Positions 10,599 through 23,429 of a DNA stretch of 64,000 nucleotides are shown piece after piece. The notes under the pieces were generated by a model. The model was not told the origin of the DNA and did not search any database. It was given only the letters and a program-made list of their open reading frames with translations. Origin of the DNA: Cryptomeria japonica (taxonomy: Eukaryota > Streptophyta > Pinopsida > Cupressales > Cupressaceae); contig NC_081409.1 of assembly GCF_030272615.1 (NCBI RefSeq), forward strand, positions 472,684,573-472,748,572. The letters run 5' to 3'. A program made the position numbers and the translations under genes. Position 1 is the stretch's first letter, and every line of letters starts with the position of its first letter.

Positions 10599-13500
10599 TG
10601 TTGGGACTCATTAAAATTGAGTCAAAGTTTAGAGGCCCAATTCAAAATTTTGTTCTGCATGTCAGAAAAGTACCTAAATGAGTTAGTTTGAATGGCCTAG
10701 TTTGCGAGAGGGCAAAATGGAGCCGGTTGATTTTCAGAGGGTAAGGCTCGGGATTCATGTCCTACACCTTTCATTTGGCCTATGCAGTGACGTGCAACTT
10801 TCAGAATTCAGTTTGGAGAAGTTTATGAGGTACCCATTTTGAGGAGTGAGCTGAAAGTGCATTTTAGGCACAAATGCAGATTTTATTGAGTAGCCTACTT
10901 TGAGCGATTACATCTTTTTCAATGTTGATCATAATGGATAAATTCAAAGTGGACTCAATTCTATGCCTAAATGTGAGTCAGTCTACAAAATTTCAAGTCT
11001 TGACGAATCTATTTGCTCAGTTTTCATAGCCAAATCCGTTTGCAGTTTGTGTGTTTTGGCAAGTCCCTGTTTTGAGAGCTAGTTGGAGCCCTGTTTCGCA
11101 TAAGTGTGAAAGTTTCCTCAGTAAGCATCATGCCATAATGTTTGTTCTAGGATAATTTCAACATAAATGATGAGCTACATTTCAAATTTCAAGCCTTTAT
11201 CAATCCGTTTGATTGGTTTTCAAAAGGATTCATTTAGCTATCATTTTCAGTTATCCGCACTTCCATTGTTATATCAGTTAATGTAGCCATTTTTGTGAGC
11301 GCGCCGTTTGCATCCTGTCAGTCTGGTGATCAAACTAAGGATTCTAAGTTTTAATATGTACTTAAAGGTACCTGTGTTTCAAACTTGAGGGCCTATGGAG
11401 GTCGTTTGGTATTTTTGAGAAAGGCGTCATGTGTTGCCAGAACATTGACTTCGTCAAGTCCGCAGTGTCGACAAAGCCAGTTTATCATTTTCGCTGATTA
11501 ATATCTCTTCGCTCGGGACTCATCTTGAGAAACTGCTAGGCAGTATTCATGCTTGTATATCAGAGTACACGCCTATCAGATGGTGAGCTCCAAAAAGGTG
11601 TTTTCACAGGTTTGAAAATTACGTCTTCGCGATTAAATGCGAAAATGTGGTGTAATCGCCTGAAGGTTGCAAAATTCAGTTTGACGATCCGAAAATGATG
11701 CTGATCATTCCTAGAGGTATGTTTGAGGTCCGTGAAGCATTCCAGGGGTTAGTTGCATGAAAACGAAATTTTTTTTAGTCGGACCCACTTTGGGGCCCGA
11801 CCTGGCTCATGCCCGCGCATTAAATTTTATGGCGAAATGGTCTTAAGTGCATGCTTGTATATCAATATCAGCTCGACTTCAGTTTGCCAGTAGGATGGTG
11901 TGAGGCGTTTTCAGTTTCTTGTTGTTTATGGATTGAATGGATGTATATCTTGCATCTAGTTGCAAAACTCGAATAATTTAGAGAGATATCAAAGTTACCA
12001 ATGTATTATATAATGGGAAATGGAAGTTTTAAAGCTTGCAGTGTGCATGGTGTGTTGGACGGTTTGCAGAGCATGTCATCATGGTAAGTGATGGTACTTA
12101 GGGGACATTCGAAGGCACAAGGAGGAACATAGAGAAGATCACTAACAAATTCAGGGAAGTTCAATGGTTGCAACTCAAAGCATGCCATCTCGCATTCGCC
12201 CATACCCTCAAGGCAATTGTCAATAGAGCAACTCAGAGATAAAGTTTCATGACTGCAGCTCACCCAATAATAAATGAGCAGGTAACAGGTGTGGTGTTTG
12301 GAGTATGTTTGGAGTGTGGAGTGTGGCGTGGCCTTGCAATCCTCCCCTCTTCTCATGTGCTGGCAAGGAGCAGCATAGAAACCTTCAAGCAAATTAAACA
12401 AAAAGTAAATAAGACAAATGCATTGTGCAGCAGGCAAGACTTCAACCATCCCAACATCCCTCCCACATAGCAATTGAAAGAAGCAAATAAAAAATATTCA
12501 AACAATGGCGATTGTTGCAGTCTCTCCTCCCTCACATGGCTGTTTGGAGGCCATGTTAAAATAGCTAGCAAATGTTTTGGCAGCTTTTGAAAGGAGCATG
12601 AAACTTTCATACAAATGAAATTGTCAGAATGTGGCCTCCTCCTATGTGGGTTTTGAAAGGGGCATGAAGTATTTTAAAACAAATAAAAATTGCAAGTAGC
12701 AGATGCAACATCAAGCTTATTCTTTCGCCACGTGAATCCTCTATTAGTATTTACAGCAGTAAAAAACCCCAAGCGATGCAATTTGCAGTTGCAAACACCA
12801 GTGTTGTCCCCTACGTGGTGGAGTGATGATTGAAGGAGCCTGCAGAAGCCAAAGTGTCATGCGGTTGAAGCTAGGGGCAGCACCAGAAACCATCAAACAA
12901 ACAAATTGCAACGTGATGGCTGGAGAGGGCGATAAAATGTGTTTTTAAATAAAGGCCATTGGCAGGTGCAAAGCTCAAACTCCACCACTGAGCCAAAATC
13001 CTTATGCGTGGAAGGTGAGGAAGGCAAAAGGTCTCCAAAACATGGTAAATGGTTTTCCCACATGACTAGTGAAAGAGGCCATTAAAAATCGGAGAGAAAA
13101 GCTCCAAAAAACGCAGTTACAGGCAAATAACTTTATCCCACATTGGCTGGGAAGTGGACCATTTTGATATTTATATGCAAAACCTTACTAATGTAATATG
13201 TCTAAGCCATTAAGGCTTTTGACAGATGGTTCCTATGGGTGCCCAAGGTGGGCCCACACGCGAGCATGGATTCCAAGGCAACCGGAGGAGGTAATCGACG
13301 GTGACAAGTGGACCTCGTGCAGGCATGCTTCCCGAGGCAAACAGGAAAATTTTGCAGAGAAGGGCCGGCTTAACTAGTGAGCAAGTCTGAGATGATCCAA
13401 CAAAGCACATTGATTCGCAGGCCAAAGTTGCTCGCCAGTTAAGCCCTGCGAAATAGGGAAACACGAAATGGCGAGAATGGCAAAAATGCAGCATGGTAAA

Positions 13501-14992
13501 GAGTGAGCAAGTTTGATGAAGATCGATGGCCTGTGTGGTTTCGTGGAGTGAAGATGCACGCTGGATAAAGCCCTGCGAAATGGTGAAAGCCAGGTGGCAC
13601 ACAAGTGGCAAGTCCAGTCAGTGGTCCAGCAGGCGGGTCCCTGTGAGGTGGCGATGATGTGGCACAGAGGTGGCACCTAGGTGGATGACAAGCAAGTGAT
13701 GATGTGGAGGAGTGACGAGGTGTCATCCCAGGTGGTGTCTAGTCAACCCCATTAGCTAATCAGGTCTCGCCATGTGGCAAGGCGTCAGAGCACAATCAGA
13801 GCAAAAAAGTCAAATTTAAAATCAGTAAATGATATAGTTTAAATTATATTAAATAATTCAAAAAATTTAAATGATGTGCACAAATGGGGAATTAATAGGC
13901 CAAGGGCTCATTTTTTGGGCAAAATATGAAGTGTTATATGTTTTCAAAAAGCTCTTGGAATGAGGAAACTGGTCAGGTAGTTAATTTGGACAAGTGTGGG
14001 ATATTTTGGGAGCAGTTTCCATGGGAGTGAAATTCAGTTAAAGAGGACATACTTGGCAATTTTCAGTTGCAGATTTGATTTTCTTCCCTCTCCTTCTTAT
14101 TCCCAATTCTTCTTAGTTGTAAGGGTTGTAGAATTCTATTAGAGGGGCTCCAATTTTCATGGCTTCCATCTTCTAAAATTTCTTGACCCAGATGTGTAAA
14201 GTTCTATGGTTTGTTTCAAGGTATAGAGGCTACATTGCATGATGACAAATTGTTTTCCAGTTGTAGGTCTTACTTGTGTCAGGCATGAGTAATTTCCCAC
14301 CATATTGTCTCTGTGTATGCATTTCAGTATTATGAATTTAATCCTCAAGGAGGATGAAATTTCTCAATTTCAAGGAGGTTGTGTGATTGTTTGTGGGTAT
14401 CTTTCAAGGAAAGTTTTAAATTCTATAATCAATCATGAATAATGGAATGTGTCCCAGATTTGATAATGTTGTGAATGGATCTAAGTAATGCATTAGTATA
14501 AGGTATTAATGCAGGGATATTTTGTAAGGAGAACAAATTTGTAGTTGTGATTGCCATTTTGTAGTCCTATGTGTGACTCTATTGCCCAATGAACAAGGCA
14601 CTGGTCTTTGACAGATTTGGGGATGGTTTCAAATCAACATTTTAAAAGACAAATCTATTCCCTTTATGTTTAGGGGTGTGTTCTTCTCATTCCAAGCTCA
14701 GTTTTCATTTATGATTTATACAGATCTAGCCAATCTGTAGTGTGTTTCCAGATTTGGTGAGTTTGTGGAATGATCTATCTGCTTAGTGTTGATGCAGTTA
14801 TGTGTTTGTAATTGTTGTATTCAAAGCATCAAAGGGTGTCCCCCCCTAGGTCTAACAGAACCTGAAGTGCAAGAGGATCAATTAGGGTCCTATGTTATGT
14901 TGTCCAAGCCCTGATGTGTTTCATAGACTGAAATTGGCCATTTCATAGAAGGATTGCAGGTATACTTGGGTTATCACTTTTGGTGAACAACA
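10599..14992 (+). repeat. Element E 5' LTR (4,394 bp)
   Basis: The boundary is set by comparison with 18812-23159. Open frames on the minus strand (for example 12006-12473 and 13210-13726) recur at the same place in the other LTR, but they are not coding in any recognisable way. They are open chiefly because the two copies are recent duplicates. Confidence 0.9.
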
Positions 14993-14996
14993 AAAA

Positions 14997-15014
14997 TGGC
15001 GACTCTGTTGGGGA
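14997..15014 (+). promoter_or_regulatory. Element E primer binding site
   Basis: TGGCGACTCTGTTGGGGA starts four bases after the 5' LTR. It resembles the tRNA-Arg-type site I associate with the Tat/Ogre branch of Ty3/gypsy, and differs from the tRNA-iMet sites of the other elements here. Confidence 0.65.
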
Positions 15015-15890
15015 AGCTGAATAGAAATTGCCTAATTTCATCCAGTTAGTCAGTCCATTATGTATACACAGAGTGTAAATTGATTTTATGGTGAAGAGAA
15101 TAGTTCTTGTTCTAGATCTGTAACATGATATGTTTTACATGTCATATATTGTATGAAGGAGTAACAATAAAAGTTATATTGCTTAGTTGTGAGCAAGTCC
15201 TTGCAGCTGTATGCAAATTTTTCCCCAATTCCTTATTGGGTGGCAACTCTAGTCTCTGTACCGGTGCTTGAAGGAAGTTTGTATTCCAAGACTTTCACAA
15301 GATTAATACATAATCTTATGAATCATATTACGGTGCAGATGGTTTAATTAGCAGATTCATAGATAAGTGCTTTCATCATAAAAGCTTGAGAAGAAAAGTG
15401 CAGTAATAGCCTAGAAGAGTGAATTGGTTGCAGCGAGATTGAAGGAGACAGTAAAGAATTTGAATGTGTGTTGAATGGTGTTCTACTGTTCAAAATATCC
15501 TCTGGAGAGAGGTGGCAACTCTGTGATAAAAGACCGTGCTGAAAGTGGAAGTTAATCTCCAGATCTACAAGTTTTATATAGCTACAAAATCTCCAGGTAT
15601 TTTTAGAGGTTTCAAATGCAAAACAATTTCTTCTGAAAATTTGAATTACTAAAATAGTTTTCCCATTTAGTGAACAACACTAGTAAAGAGGGAAAGAGGG
15701 GATTTCAAAGTCCATTTGCATATTTATTCTACTAAAATATCCAGAGTATATGTTCTTCTGTTATAGTATGCAAATTTGGAAAAGCTCTATGTCAAGCAAT
15801 GTTATGAACAGTTTCAGTATAAGGATTTGTGCTTGAAGTGTTTCATTCTTTTATCTGAGATTGTATAATCATTTGTGGGAGTAAGAAAAA
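15015..15890 (+). other. Element E untranslated leader
   Basis: This stretch of about 880 bp between the primer binding site and the Gag start shows no convincing ORF. Packaging signals would be expected here, but none is recognisable by eye. Confidence 0.5.
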
Positions 15891-18584
15891 ATGAATAGTG
15901 AAGCTTTTCAACCTTGTGTAGCCATGCTTGGTGAAGTGTCACAACCGTATAATAGGAGAGGTTTCATCATGAACCATTATGCTGCTCTAAGTTTCAGAGA
16001 TATTCCGGGTTACCCAAATCCCATACCCACAAAAATTAGGAAGTATTTGCCAATTTTCAGTGGGAAGAAATCAGAATCAACATGTCAACATGTTAAAAGA
16101 TTTTCAGATTTGGTAGGAGAATTCAAAATTTGTCAGGAAGATGTATGCATGAAATTGTTTATTCAGTCATTGAAAGAGGATGCAAGAGATTGGTTCTCTT
16201 TTTTGCTAGTGAATTCTATTACCTCATGGGAAGAATTGGTTTTAGATTTCATGGATCAATTCAATGAGAAGGTGAGTGATTCCGACTTGCTGAAAGAATT
16301 CACTTATATACAAATAAGGGAAGAGGAATGGGTACCAACATTTAATATTAGATTTTCACAAGCTTTGTCCAAAATTTCCAGAAAGTATAAACTTGATGAT
16401 AAAGTATGTCTGGATGTTTACATGAGTGCATTTGATGAGAAGATGGGTTTCCTATTGAGAAACAAAGAACCCAAAACCTTGTATGAAGCTTTTAACATAG
16501 CTAGGGACATGGAAAATAATTTGAAATTTGGGATAGCTAAGAGGTTTGTGTTTGCTGTGGTTTCTTATCAAAGTACCTTCAATGGTGAAATACCATGTGA
16601 AGCCAAGCAAATCATTCCTTGTCTAGGTGCATCAAGCTCTGCAGTTCCGAAAAGTTTTGTTGATGCATGTGTTTCAGATTTAAATGAGAGTCAAGAACCT
16701 TTGCTGTTAATGCCGGTTGTCTCTCACAGTAGTGATGGAATGATTAGTGGGAAGTGTTGTGAAAATGTTGATACAGAGGTAGATATATACAAGGGATATG
16801 TACCATTTGATTTGTATGCCGGTTATGCTGATTATGTGACTGCCAGTTACCGAGTGAATCATGCATCTCTCTAGGATAATATTAATGAAAATAATGATAG
16901 TGATGACCATCAATCTTTACATGCTGCTGATGTATTTGATGTTGAAATACCAAATACAGAGGGATTACTAAGTGTTGTTGTTTGTAAAAGCAAAAATGTG
17001 CCATATGATGAAAATCAGAATTGTTTAGTGCAAACAATAGTTGATCCTCACTTAGATATTGATAATCTTAATTGTGTTGAGGATGAAGTAAATCTATTTT
17101 CAGATTTCACTTCTTGTAATCATGATGATGATCTTTCTATTTTGAAAGTTATGCACAATGTTAATTCAGAAAATTGTGATGGTATGCGTGATTGCAATGA
17201 AGATATAGCACACATGGATGGAGAAAATTTTACGGAATCTCACATGGAACAACAAAGTGTAATACAATTCCAGAAGATTGTAGAACTTAAGAAAGATCTT
17301 GAAGCTATGGATAAGAAGGTTCAGATATGGGAGAGCCTTCGAGCTATTGATGAAGACCTTCTGCAATATAGTGAAGAGGATTTTTTAGAAAAGGACTGTG
17401 AATTGAATGCTTGTCCACTTGATGAACAACATGCTGATTTAACAAATGGTTTTATGACAGAAAATTTTAGTGAACATGCTAAAAACTCATCTGATGAAAT
17501 AAATGGCAGCGATGTTCATTTTCATTCTTTGGCTGATGACGAGTGTTCTATTGGTGAAGAAGATCAATTGTGGCAAGATAAGTATGATTATCTTGATTTT
17601 CAGAATGATGGTCAAATGATGAAATCTTATGAATGTGAAACATGGAACACTGAGGATTGTTCCACCCAAGTTTCAATTTATTCTTTGTCTGATGAAGATG
17701 ATTATGATTATCGAATGGATGGTGTCTTTAGTAATTTTACTAATGTTTTATTCAATGCTGATATAGATACGGACCAACCACTTCAGTGTCATAATGTTCA
17801 TAACGGGATTCTTCATTTTGTTTCTAACCCTTTGTATGAAGAAATAACTGATCAGCCAGATGTTGTAAATGATGAACCAGTCCATAATATTGATGAAATT
17901 CTGAACATAAATAGCATGGGTTGTAAAAATTTATTTCATGATGAAGACAAGAGGCATGGGTTATGTGATGATCATTTAAAACCACAAATGAAAGTGTTTC
18001 AGGTGGATGTAAGCCTGAGAGAGAAAGAGTTAGCTGAGGATTTGCTTCAGTTGAAGGTATGCATTCTTTTCCATGAATGGGATGTTGAGAATGCGGAGGT
18101 TTTGAGTTTGATAGACAAGGATGGTATGGGGTGTGATCAGCATAGTGAAGTGTCACGTCCAGATTGTAACATGTATGTTCCTTGTTTGCATCAGTTAATT
18201 AGTAATGCCCCCCATTCTATTAATTTAAATGATAATAAGGCATGTGCTGATAGGAATTGCAATGTTGAAAATGAGTGTTTTATTTTTCAAGTTCAGCATT
18301 ATGATGTCCTTGCAAATGATAGAGTTGAGTGGGATAGTGAAGTGTATGGCAAATTGTGGGAAAGCCCTTATGGTGAGTTGTCTCATGGTTTTATTTTTGT
18401 TGAAGTTGCATGTGATTACAAATTTCAAAATCAGACAAAAGGTAAGCACACCAGCTATTATAGTAACGAGACAAAAGAAGCTGATTATAATGATTATGCT
18501 CAGTTGTTACTGGAAGACACCTTTGTTTGGATCATAACATCAAGTGATGAGAATCAGATTTTTGACAGGGGTAAATATTTGTAA
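15891..18584 (+). pseudogene. gag: Element E Gag with long acidic C-terminal extension (one in-frame TAG)
   Basis: One reading frame of 898 codons runs from ATG 15891 to TAA 18582-18584, interrupted only by TAG at 16872-16874 (codon 328). Residues about 50-210 show the Retrotrans_gag capsid pattern, including KLFIQSLKEDARDWF and SITSWEELVLDF, ending in an ARDMEN helix. No CCHC knuckle follows. After codon 328 the frame is unusually rich in Asp, Glu, Asn and His for about 570 codons and has no domain I recognise. The openness of the frame downstream of the TAG suggests the stop is recent (TGG or CAG to TAG). Programmed readthrough is possible, but the following GAT AAT is not the usual CARYYA context. 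It would supply particles for its own RNA, with enzymes in trans. Confidence 0.8.
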
Positions 18585-18811
18585 GTAGAGCAGTTATAAT
18601 CAGCTATGAGTTTGTTTGTATCTTTTGTATAGTTGTTTTGCTTCAGTTGTGTGGTTTTCAATAAAGTGCCTTGCTGTTTGGGTAGAATAAGGAAGCCCTG
18701 TTTCTTGAAATGAGAAGAGAAGAGAATGATCCATTTTTGGGTGGTCTGCTTAACCATTGATTCTAGATTCTTGTGTTGATCTTGCAATCAACCATTCTTA
18801 GTCAGAGCCAC
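18585..18811 (+). other. Element E 3' untranslated region without canonical PPT
   Basis: A purine-rich run (GAAATGAGAAGAGAAGAGAA) lies at about 18706-18725, some 85 bp before the 3' LTR. The bases immediately next to the LTR (GTCAGAGCCAC) are not a polypurine tract. Confidence 0.45.
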
Positions 18812-21800
18812 TGTTGGGACTCATTAAAATTGAGTCAAAGTTTAGAGGCCCAATTCAAAATTTTGTTCTGCATGTCAGAAAAGTACCTAAATGAGTCAAT
18901 TTGAATGGCCTAGTTTGCAAGGGGGCAAAATGGAGCTAGTTGATTTTCAGAGGGTAAGGCTCAGGATTCATGTCCTACACCTTTCATTTGGCCTATGAAG
19001 TGATGTGCAACTTTCAGAATTCAGTTTGGAGAAGTTTATGAGGTACCCATTTTGAGGAGTGAGCTGAAAGTGCATTTTAGGCACAAATGCAGATTTTATT
19101 GAGTAGCCTACTTTGAGAGATTACATATTTTTCCCTGTCGATCGTCATCAAAAAATTCAAAGTGGACTCAATTCTATGCATACATGTGAGTCAGTCTACA
19201 AAATTTCAAGTCTTGACAAATCCATTTGCTCAGTTTTCATAGCCAAATCCGTTTGCAGTTTGTGTGTTTTGACAAGTCCCTATTTTGACAGCAAGTTGGA
19301 GCCCTGTTTCGCATAAGTGTGAAAGTTGCCTCAGTAAGAATCACACCATAATGTTTGTTCTGGGCTAATTTCAGCATAAATGATGAGCTATGTTTCAAAT
19401 TTCAAGCCTTTATCAATCTGTTTGATCAGTTTTCAAAAGGATTCATTTAGCTATCATTTTCAGTTATCCGCACTTCCATTGTTATATCAGTTAATGTAGC
19501 CATTTTTGTTCTAAGTTTTAATATGTACTTAAAGGTACCTGTGTTTCAAATTTGAGGGCCTAGGGAGGTCATTTGGTATTTTTGAGAAAGGTGTCATGTG
19601 TTGCCAGAACATTGACTTCGTCAGGTCCGCAGTGTCGACAAAGCCAGTTTGTCATTTTCGCCGATTAATATCTCTTCGTTCGGGACTTGTCTTGAGAAAC
19701 CGCTTGGCAGTGTTCATGCTTGTATATCAGAGTACACACCTATGAGATGGTGAGCTCCAGAAAGGTGTTTTCACAGGTTTGAAAATTACGTCTTCGTGAT
19801 TAAATGCGAAAATGTGGCATAATCGCCTGAAGGTTGCAAAATGCAGTCTAATGATCTAAAAACGATGCCGATCGTTTCCAGAGGTATGTTTGAGGTCCGT
19901 GAAGCATTCCAGGGGTCAGTTGCATGAAAAAAAAGAATTTTTTAGTCGGACCCACTTTGGGGCCTGACCTGGCTCATGCCCGCACATTAAATTTTATGGC
20001 GAAATGGTCTTAAGTGCATGCTTGTATATCAATATCAGCTCGACTTCAGTTTGCCAGTAGGATGGTGTGAGGCATTTTCAGTTTCTTGTTGTTTATGGAT
20101 TGAATGGATGTATATCTTGCATCTAGTTGCAAACCTCGAATAATTCAGAGAGATATCAAAGTTACCAATGTATTATATAATGGGAAATGGAAGTTTTAAA
20201 GCTTGCAGTGTGCATGGTGTGTTGGACGGTTTGTAGAGCATGTCATCATGGTAAGTGATGGTACTCAGGGGACATTCTAAGGCACAAGGAGGAACATAAA
20301 GAAGATAACTAACAAATTCATGGAAGTTCAATGGTTGCAACTCAAAGTATGCCATCTCCTATTCACCCATACCCTCAAGGCAATTGTCAATAGAGCAACT
20401 CAGAGATAAAGTTTCATGACTGTAGCTCACCCAATAATAAATGAGCAGGTAATAGGCATGTTGTTTGGAGTATGTTTGGAGTGTGGAGTGTAGCATGGCC
20501 TTGTAATCCTCCCCTCTTCTCACGTGTTGGCAGGGAGCAACATAGAAACCTTCAAGCAAATTAAACAAAAAGTAAATCAGACAAATGCATTGTGCAGTAG
20601 GCAAGACTTCAACCATCCCAGCATCCCTCCCATGTAGCAATTGAAAGAAGAAAATAAAAAATATTCAAACAATGGCGATTGTTGCAGTCTCTCCTCCCTC
20701 ACGTGGTTGTTTGGAGGCCATGTTAAAACAGTTAGCAAATGTTTTGGCAGCTTTTGAAAGGAGCATGAAACTTTCATACAAATGAAATTGCTAGAATGTA
20801 GCCTCCTCCTGCGTGGGTTTTGAAAGGGGCATGAAGTATTTTAAAACAAATAAAAATTGCAAGTAGCAGATGCAACATCAAGCTAATTCTTTCACCACAT
20901 GAATCCTCTATTAGTATTTACAGTAGTAAAAAACCCCAAGCGATGCAATTTGTCATTGCAAACACCAGTGTTGTCCCCTACGTGGTGGAGTGATGATTGA
21001 AGGAGCCTGTAGAAGCCAAAGTGTCACGCGGTTGAAGCTAGGGGCAGCACCAGAAACCATCAAACAAACAAATTGCAACGTGATGGCTAGAGAGGGTGAT
21101 AAAATGTGTTTTTAAATAAAGGCCATTGGTAGGTGCAAAGCTTAAACTCCACCACTGAGCCAAAATCCTTCTGTGTGGAAGGTGAGGAAGGTAGAAGGTC
21201 TCCAAAACATGGTAAATGGTTTTCCCACATGACTAGTGAAAGAGGCCATTAAAACTCAGAGAGTAAAGCTCCAAAAAATGCAGTTACAGGCAAATAACTT
21301 TATCCCATATTGGTTGGGAAGTGGACCATTTTGATATTTATATGCAAAACCTTACTAATGTAATATGTCTAAGCCATAAAGGCTTTTGACAGACGGTGCC
21401 TATGGGCGCCCAAGGTGGGCCTACGCGTGAGCACGGATTCCAAGGTGATCGGAGGAGGTAATCGACGGTGACAGGTGGACCCCATGCATACATGCTTCTC
21501 GAGGCAAATAGGCAAATTTTGCAGAGAAGGGCCAGCTTAACTAGTGAGCAAGTCCGAGATGATCTGACGAAGCACATTGATTCGTAGGCTGAAGTTGCTT
21601 GCCACTTAAGCCCTTTGAAACAGCGAAACGCGAAATGGCGAGAATGGCAAAAATGTAGCATGGTAAAGAGTGAGCAAGTTTGATGAAGATCGATGGCCAG
21701 CGCGGTTTCGTGGACTGAAGATGCACGTTGGATAAAGCCCTGCGAAATGGCGAAAGCTAGGTGGCGCACAAGTGGCAGGTCTAGTCAGCGGTCCAGCAGG

Positions 21801-23159
21801 TGGGTCCCCGTGAGGTGGCGATGATGTGGCATAGAGGTGATGCCTAGGTGGATGACAAGCAAGGTATGATGTGGAGGAGCGACAAGGTGTCATCCTAGGT
21901 GGCATCTAGTCAACCCCATCAACCAATCAGGTCCCACCACGTGGCAAGGTGTCAGAGCACAATCAGAGCAAAAAAAATCAAATTTAAAATCAGTAAATGA
22001 TATAGTTTAAACTATATTAAATAATTCAAAAAATTTAAATGATGTGCACAAATGGGGAATTAATAGGCCCAGGGCTCATTTTTTGGGCAAAATATGAAGT
22101 GTTATATGTTTTCGGCAAGCTCTCAGAATGAGGAATCCAACTAGGCAATTATTTTGACAAATATGGGATATTTTGGGAGCAGTTTCCCCAGGAGTGAAAT
22201 TCAGTTAGAGAGGAGATACTTGGCAATTTTCAGTTGCAGATTTGATTTTCTTCCCTCTCTTTCTTATTCCCAATTCTTCTCAGTTGTAAGGGTTCCAGAA
22301 TTCTGTGAGAGGGGCTCCAGTTTTCATGGCTTCCATCTTCTAAAATTTCTTGACCCAAATGTGTAAAGTTCTATGGTTTGTTTCAGGGTATAGAGGCTAC
22401 ATTGCATGATGACAGATTGTTTTCCAGTTGCAGGTCTTACTTGTGTCAGGCATGAGTAATTTCCCACCATATTGTCTCTGTGTATGCATTCCAGTATTAT
22501 GAATTTAATCCTCAAGGAGGATGAAATTTGTCAATTTCAAGGAGGTTGTGTGATTGTTTGTGGGTATCTTTCAAGGAAAGTTTTAAATTCTGTAATCAAT
22601 CATGAATAATGGAATGTGTCCCAAATTTGATAATGTTGTGAATGGATCTGAGTAATGCATTAATATAAGGTATTAATGCAGGGATATTTTGTAAGGAGAA
22701 CAAATTTGTAGTTGTGATTGGCATTTTGTAGTCCTGTGTGTGACTTTGTTGCCCAATGAACAAGGCACTGGTCTTTGACATATTTGGGGATGGTTTCAGA
22801 TCAACATTTTAAAAGACAAATCTATTTCCCTTTATGTTTAGGGGTGTGTTCTTCTTATTCCAAGATCGGTTTTCATTTATGATTTATATAGATCTAGCCA
22901 TTCTGTAGCGTGTTTCCAGATTTGGTGAGTTTGTGGAATGATCTATCTGCTTAGTGTTGATGCAGTTGTGTGTTTGTAATTGTTGTATTCAAAGCATCAA
23001 AGGGTGTCCCCCCTAGGTCTAGCAGAACTTGAAGTGTGGGAGGATCAATTAGGGTCCTGTGTTATGTTGTCCAAGCCCTGATGTGTTTCATAGACTGAAA
23101 TTGGCCATTTCATAGAAGGATTGCAGGTATACTTGGGTTATCACTTTTGGTGAACAACA
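18812..23159 (+). repeat. Element E 3' LTR (4,348 bp)
   Basis: This is a direct repeat of 10599-14992 with scattered substitutions and one ~50-bp deletion near 19510 relative to the 5' copy. It ends GAACAACA at 23159. Confidence 0.9.
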
Positions 23160-23429
23160 GATGGGTTATCAAAAGTTTCACTGTTTAACTTCTTCACCTC
23201 ATTGTTAGATATTTTCTTCTTTCTAGGAGTCTGATCAGTCTAGGGAAAATTGGTGATTGCACGAATAGCCTCCTTGGTGATTTTTTAAGGTTGGTCTGCC
23301 CACATGAATTCCCCATGGAAATGACTTAGCACATACCGTATCATTTCATCTTCAAATTATGGCATCTCCAAAATGTCTGTGAAACCTTGATCCTTGAGAA
23401 TTTGGAATTCTGGTTTCATTGATCCCTTC
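23160..23429 (-). pseudogene. Element A ORF2, segment 2 of 4
   Basis: This short coding segment is stranded between E and the solo LTR S. It encodes LKDQGFTDILEMP and a downstream SNNEVKKLN stretch that match element B at 48046-48290. It joins in frame to 27598-27856 when S and one CCTTC copy are removed, and in frame to 9601-10598 when E is removed. One TAG lies in it (near 23240). Confidence 0.78.

Larger units (their letters stand above)
10599..23159 (+). mobile_element. Element E: gag-only LTR retrotransposon with 4.4 kb LTRs (LARD / TR-GAG type)
   Basis: Two very long direct repeats (10599-14992 and 18812-23159) begin TGTTGGGACTCATT and end GAACAACA. They enclose only 3.8 kb, which holds one Gag-type reading frame and no pol. 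These proportions match large retrotransposon derivatives. Flanks are GATCA (10594-10598) and GATGG (23160-23164), a decayed duplication with three of five bases kept. Excision leaving one GATGG rejoins element A's ORF2 in frame, which supports the boundaries. The second LTR lacks about 50 bp present in the first near 11300. A hand sample of the first ~460 bp gives about 95-96 percent identity. Reverse transcription would need enzymes from an autonomous relative. Confidence 0.9.

Noticed and set aside
12006-13726. Minus-strand ORFs of up to 155 codons in the 5' LTR of E, repeated at 20173-21905
   Set aside because: They are present in both LTR copies only because the copies are duplicates; composition is odd (Cys/His/Leu-rich), frames break differently in each copy, and no domain is recognisable.
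16707-18449. Minus-strand ORFs opposite the Gag of E
   Set aside because: These are low-complexity Ile/Thr/His shadows of the GAT/AAT-rich sense frame.
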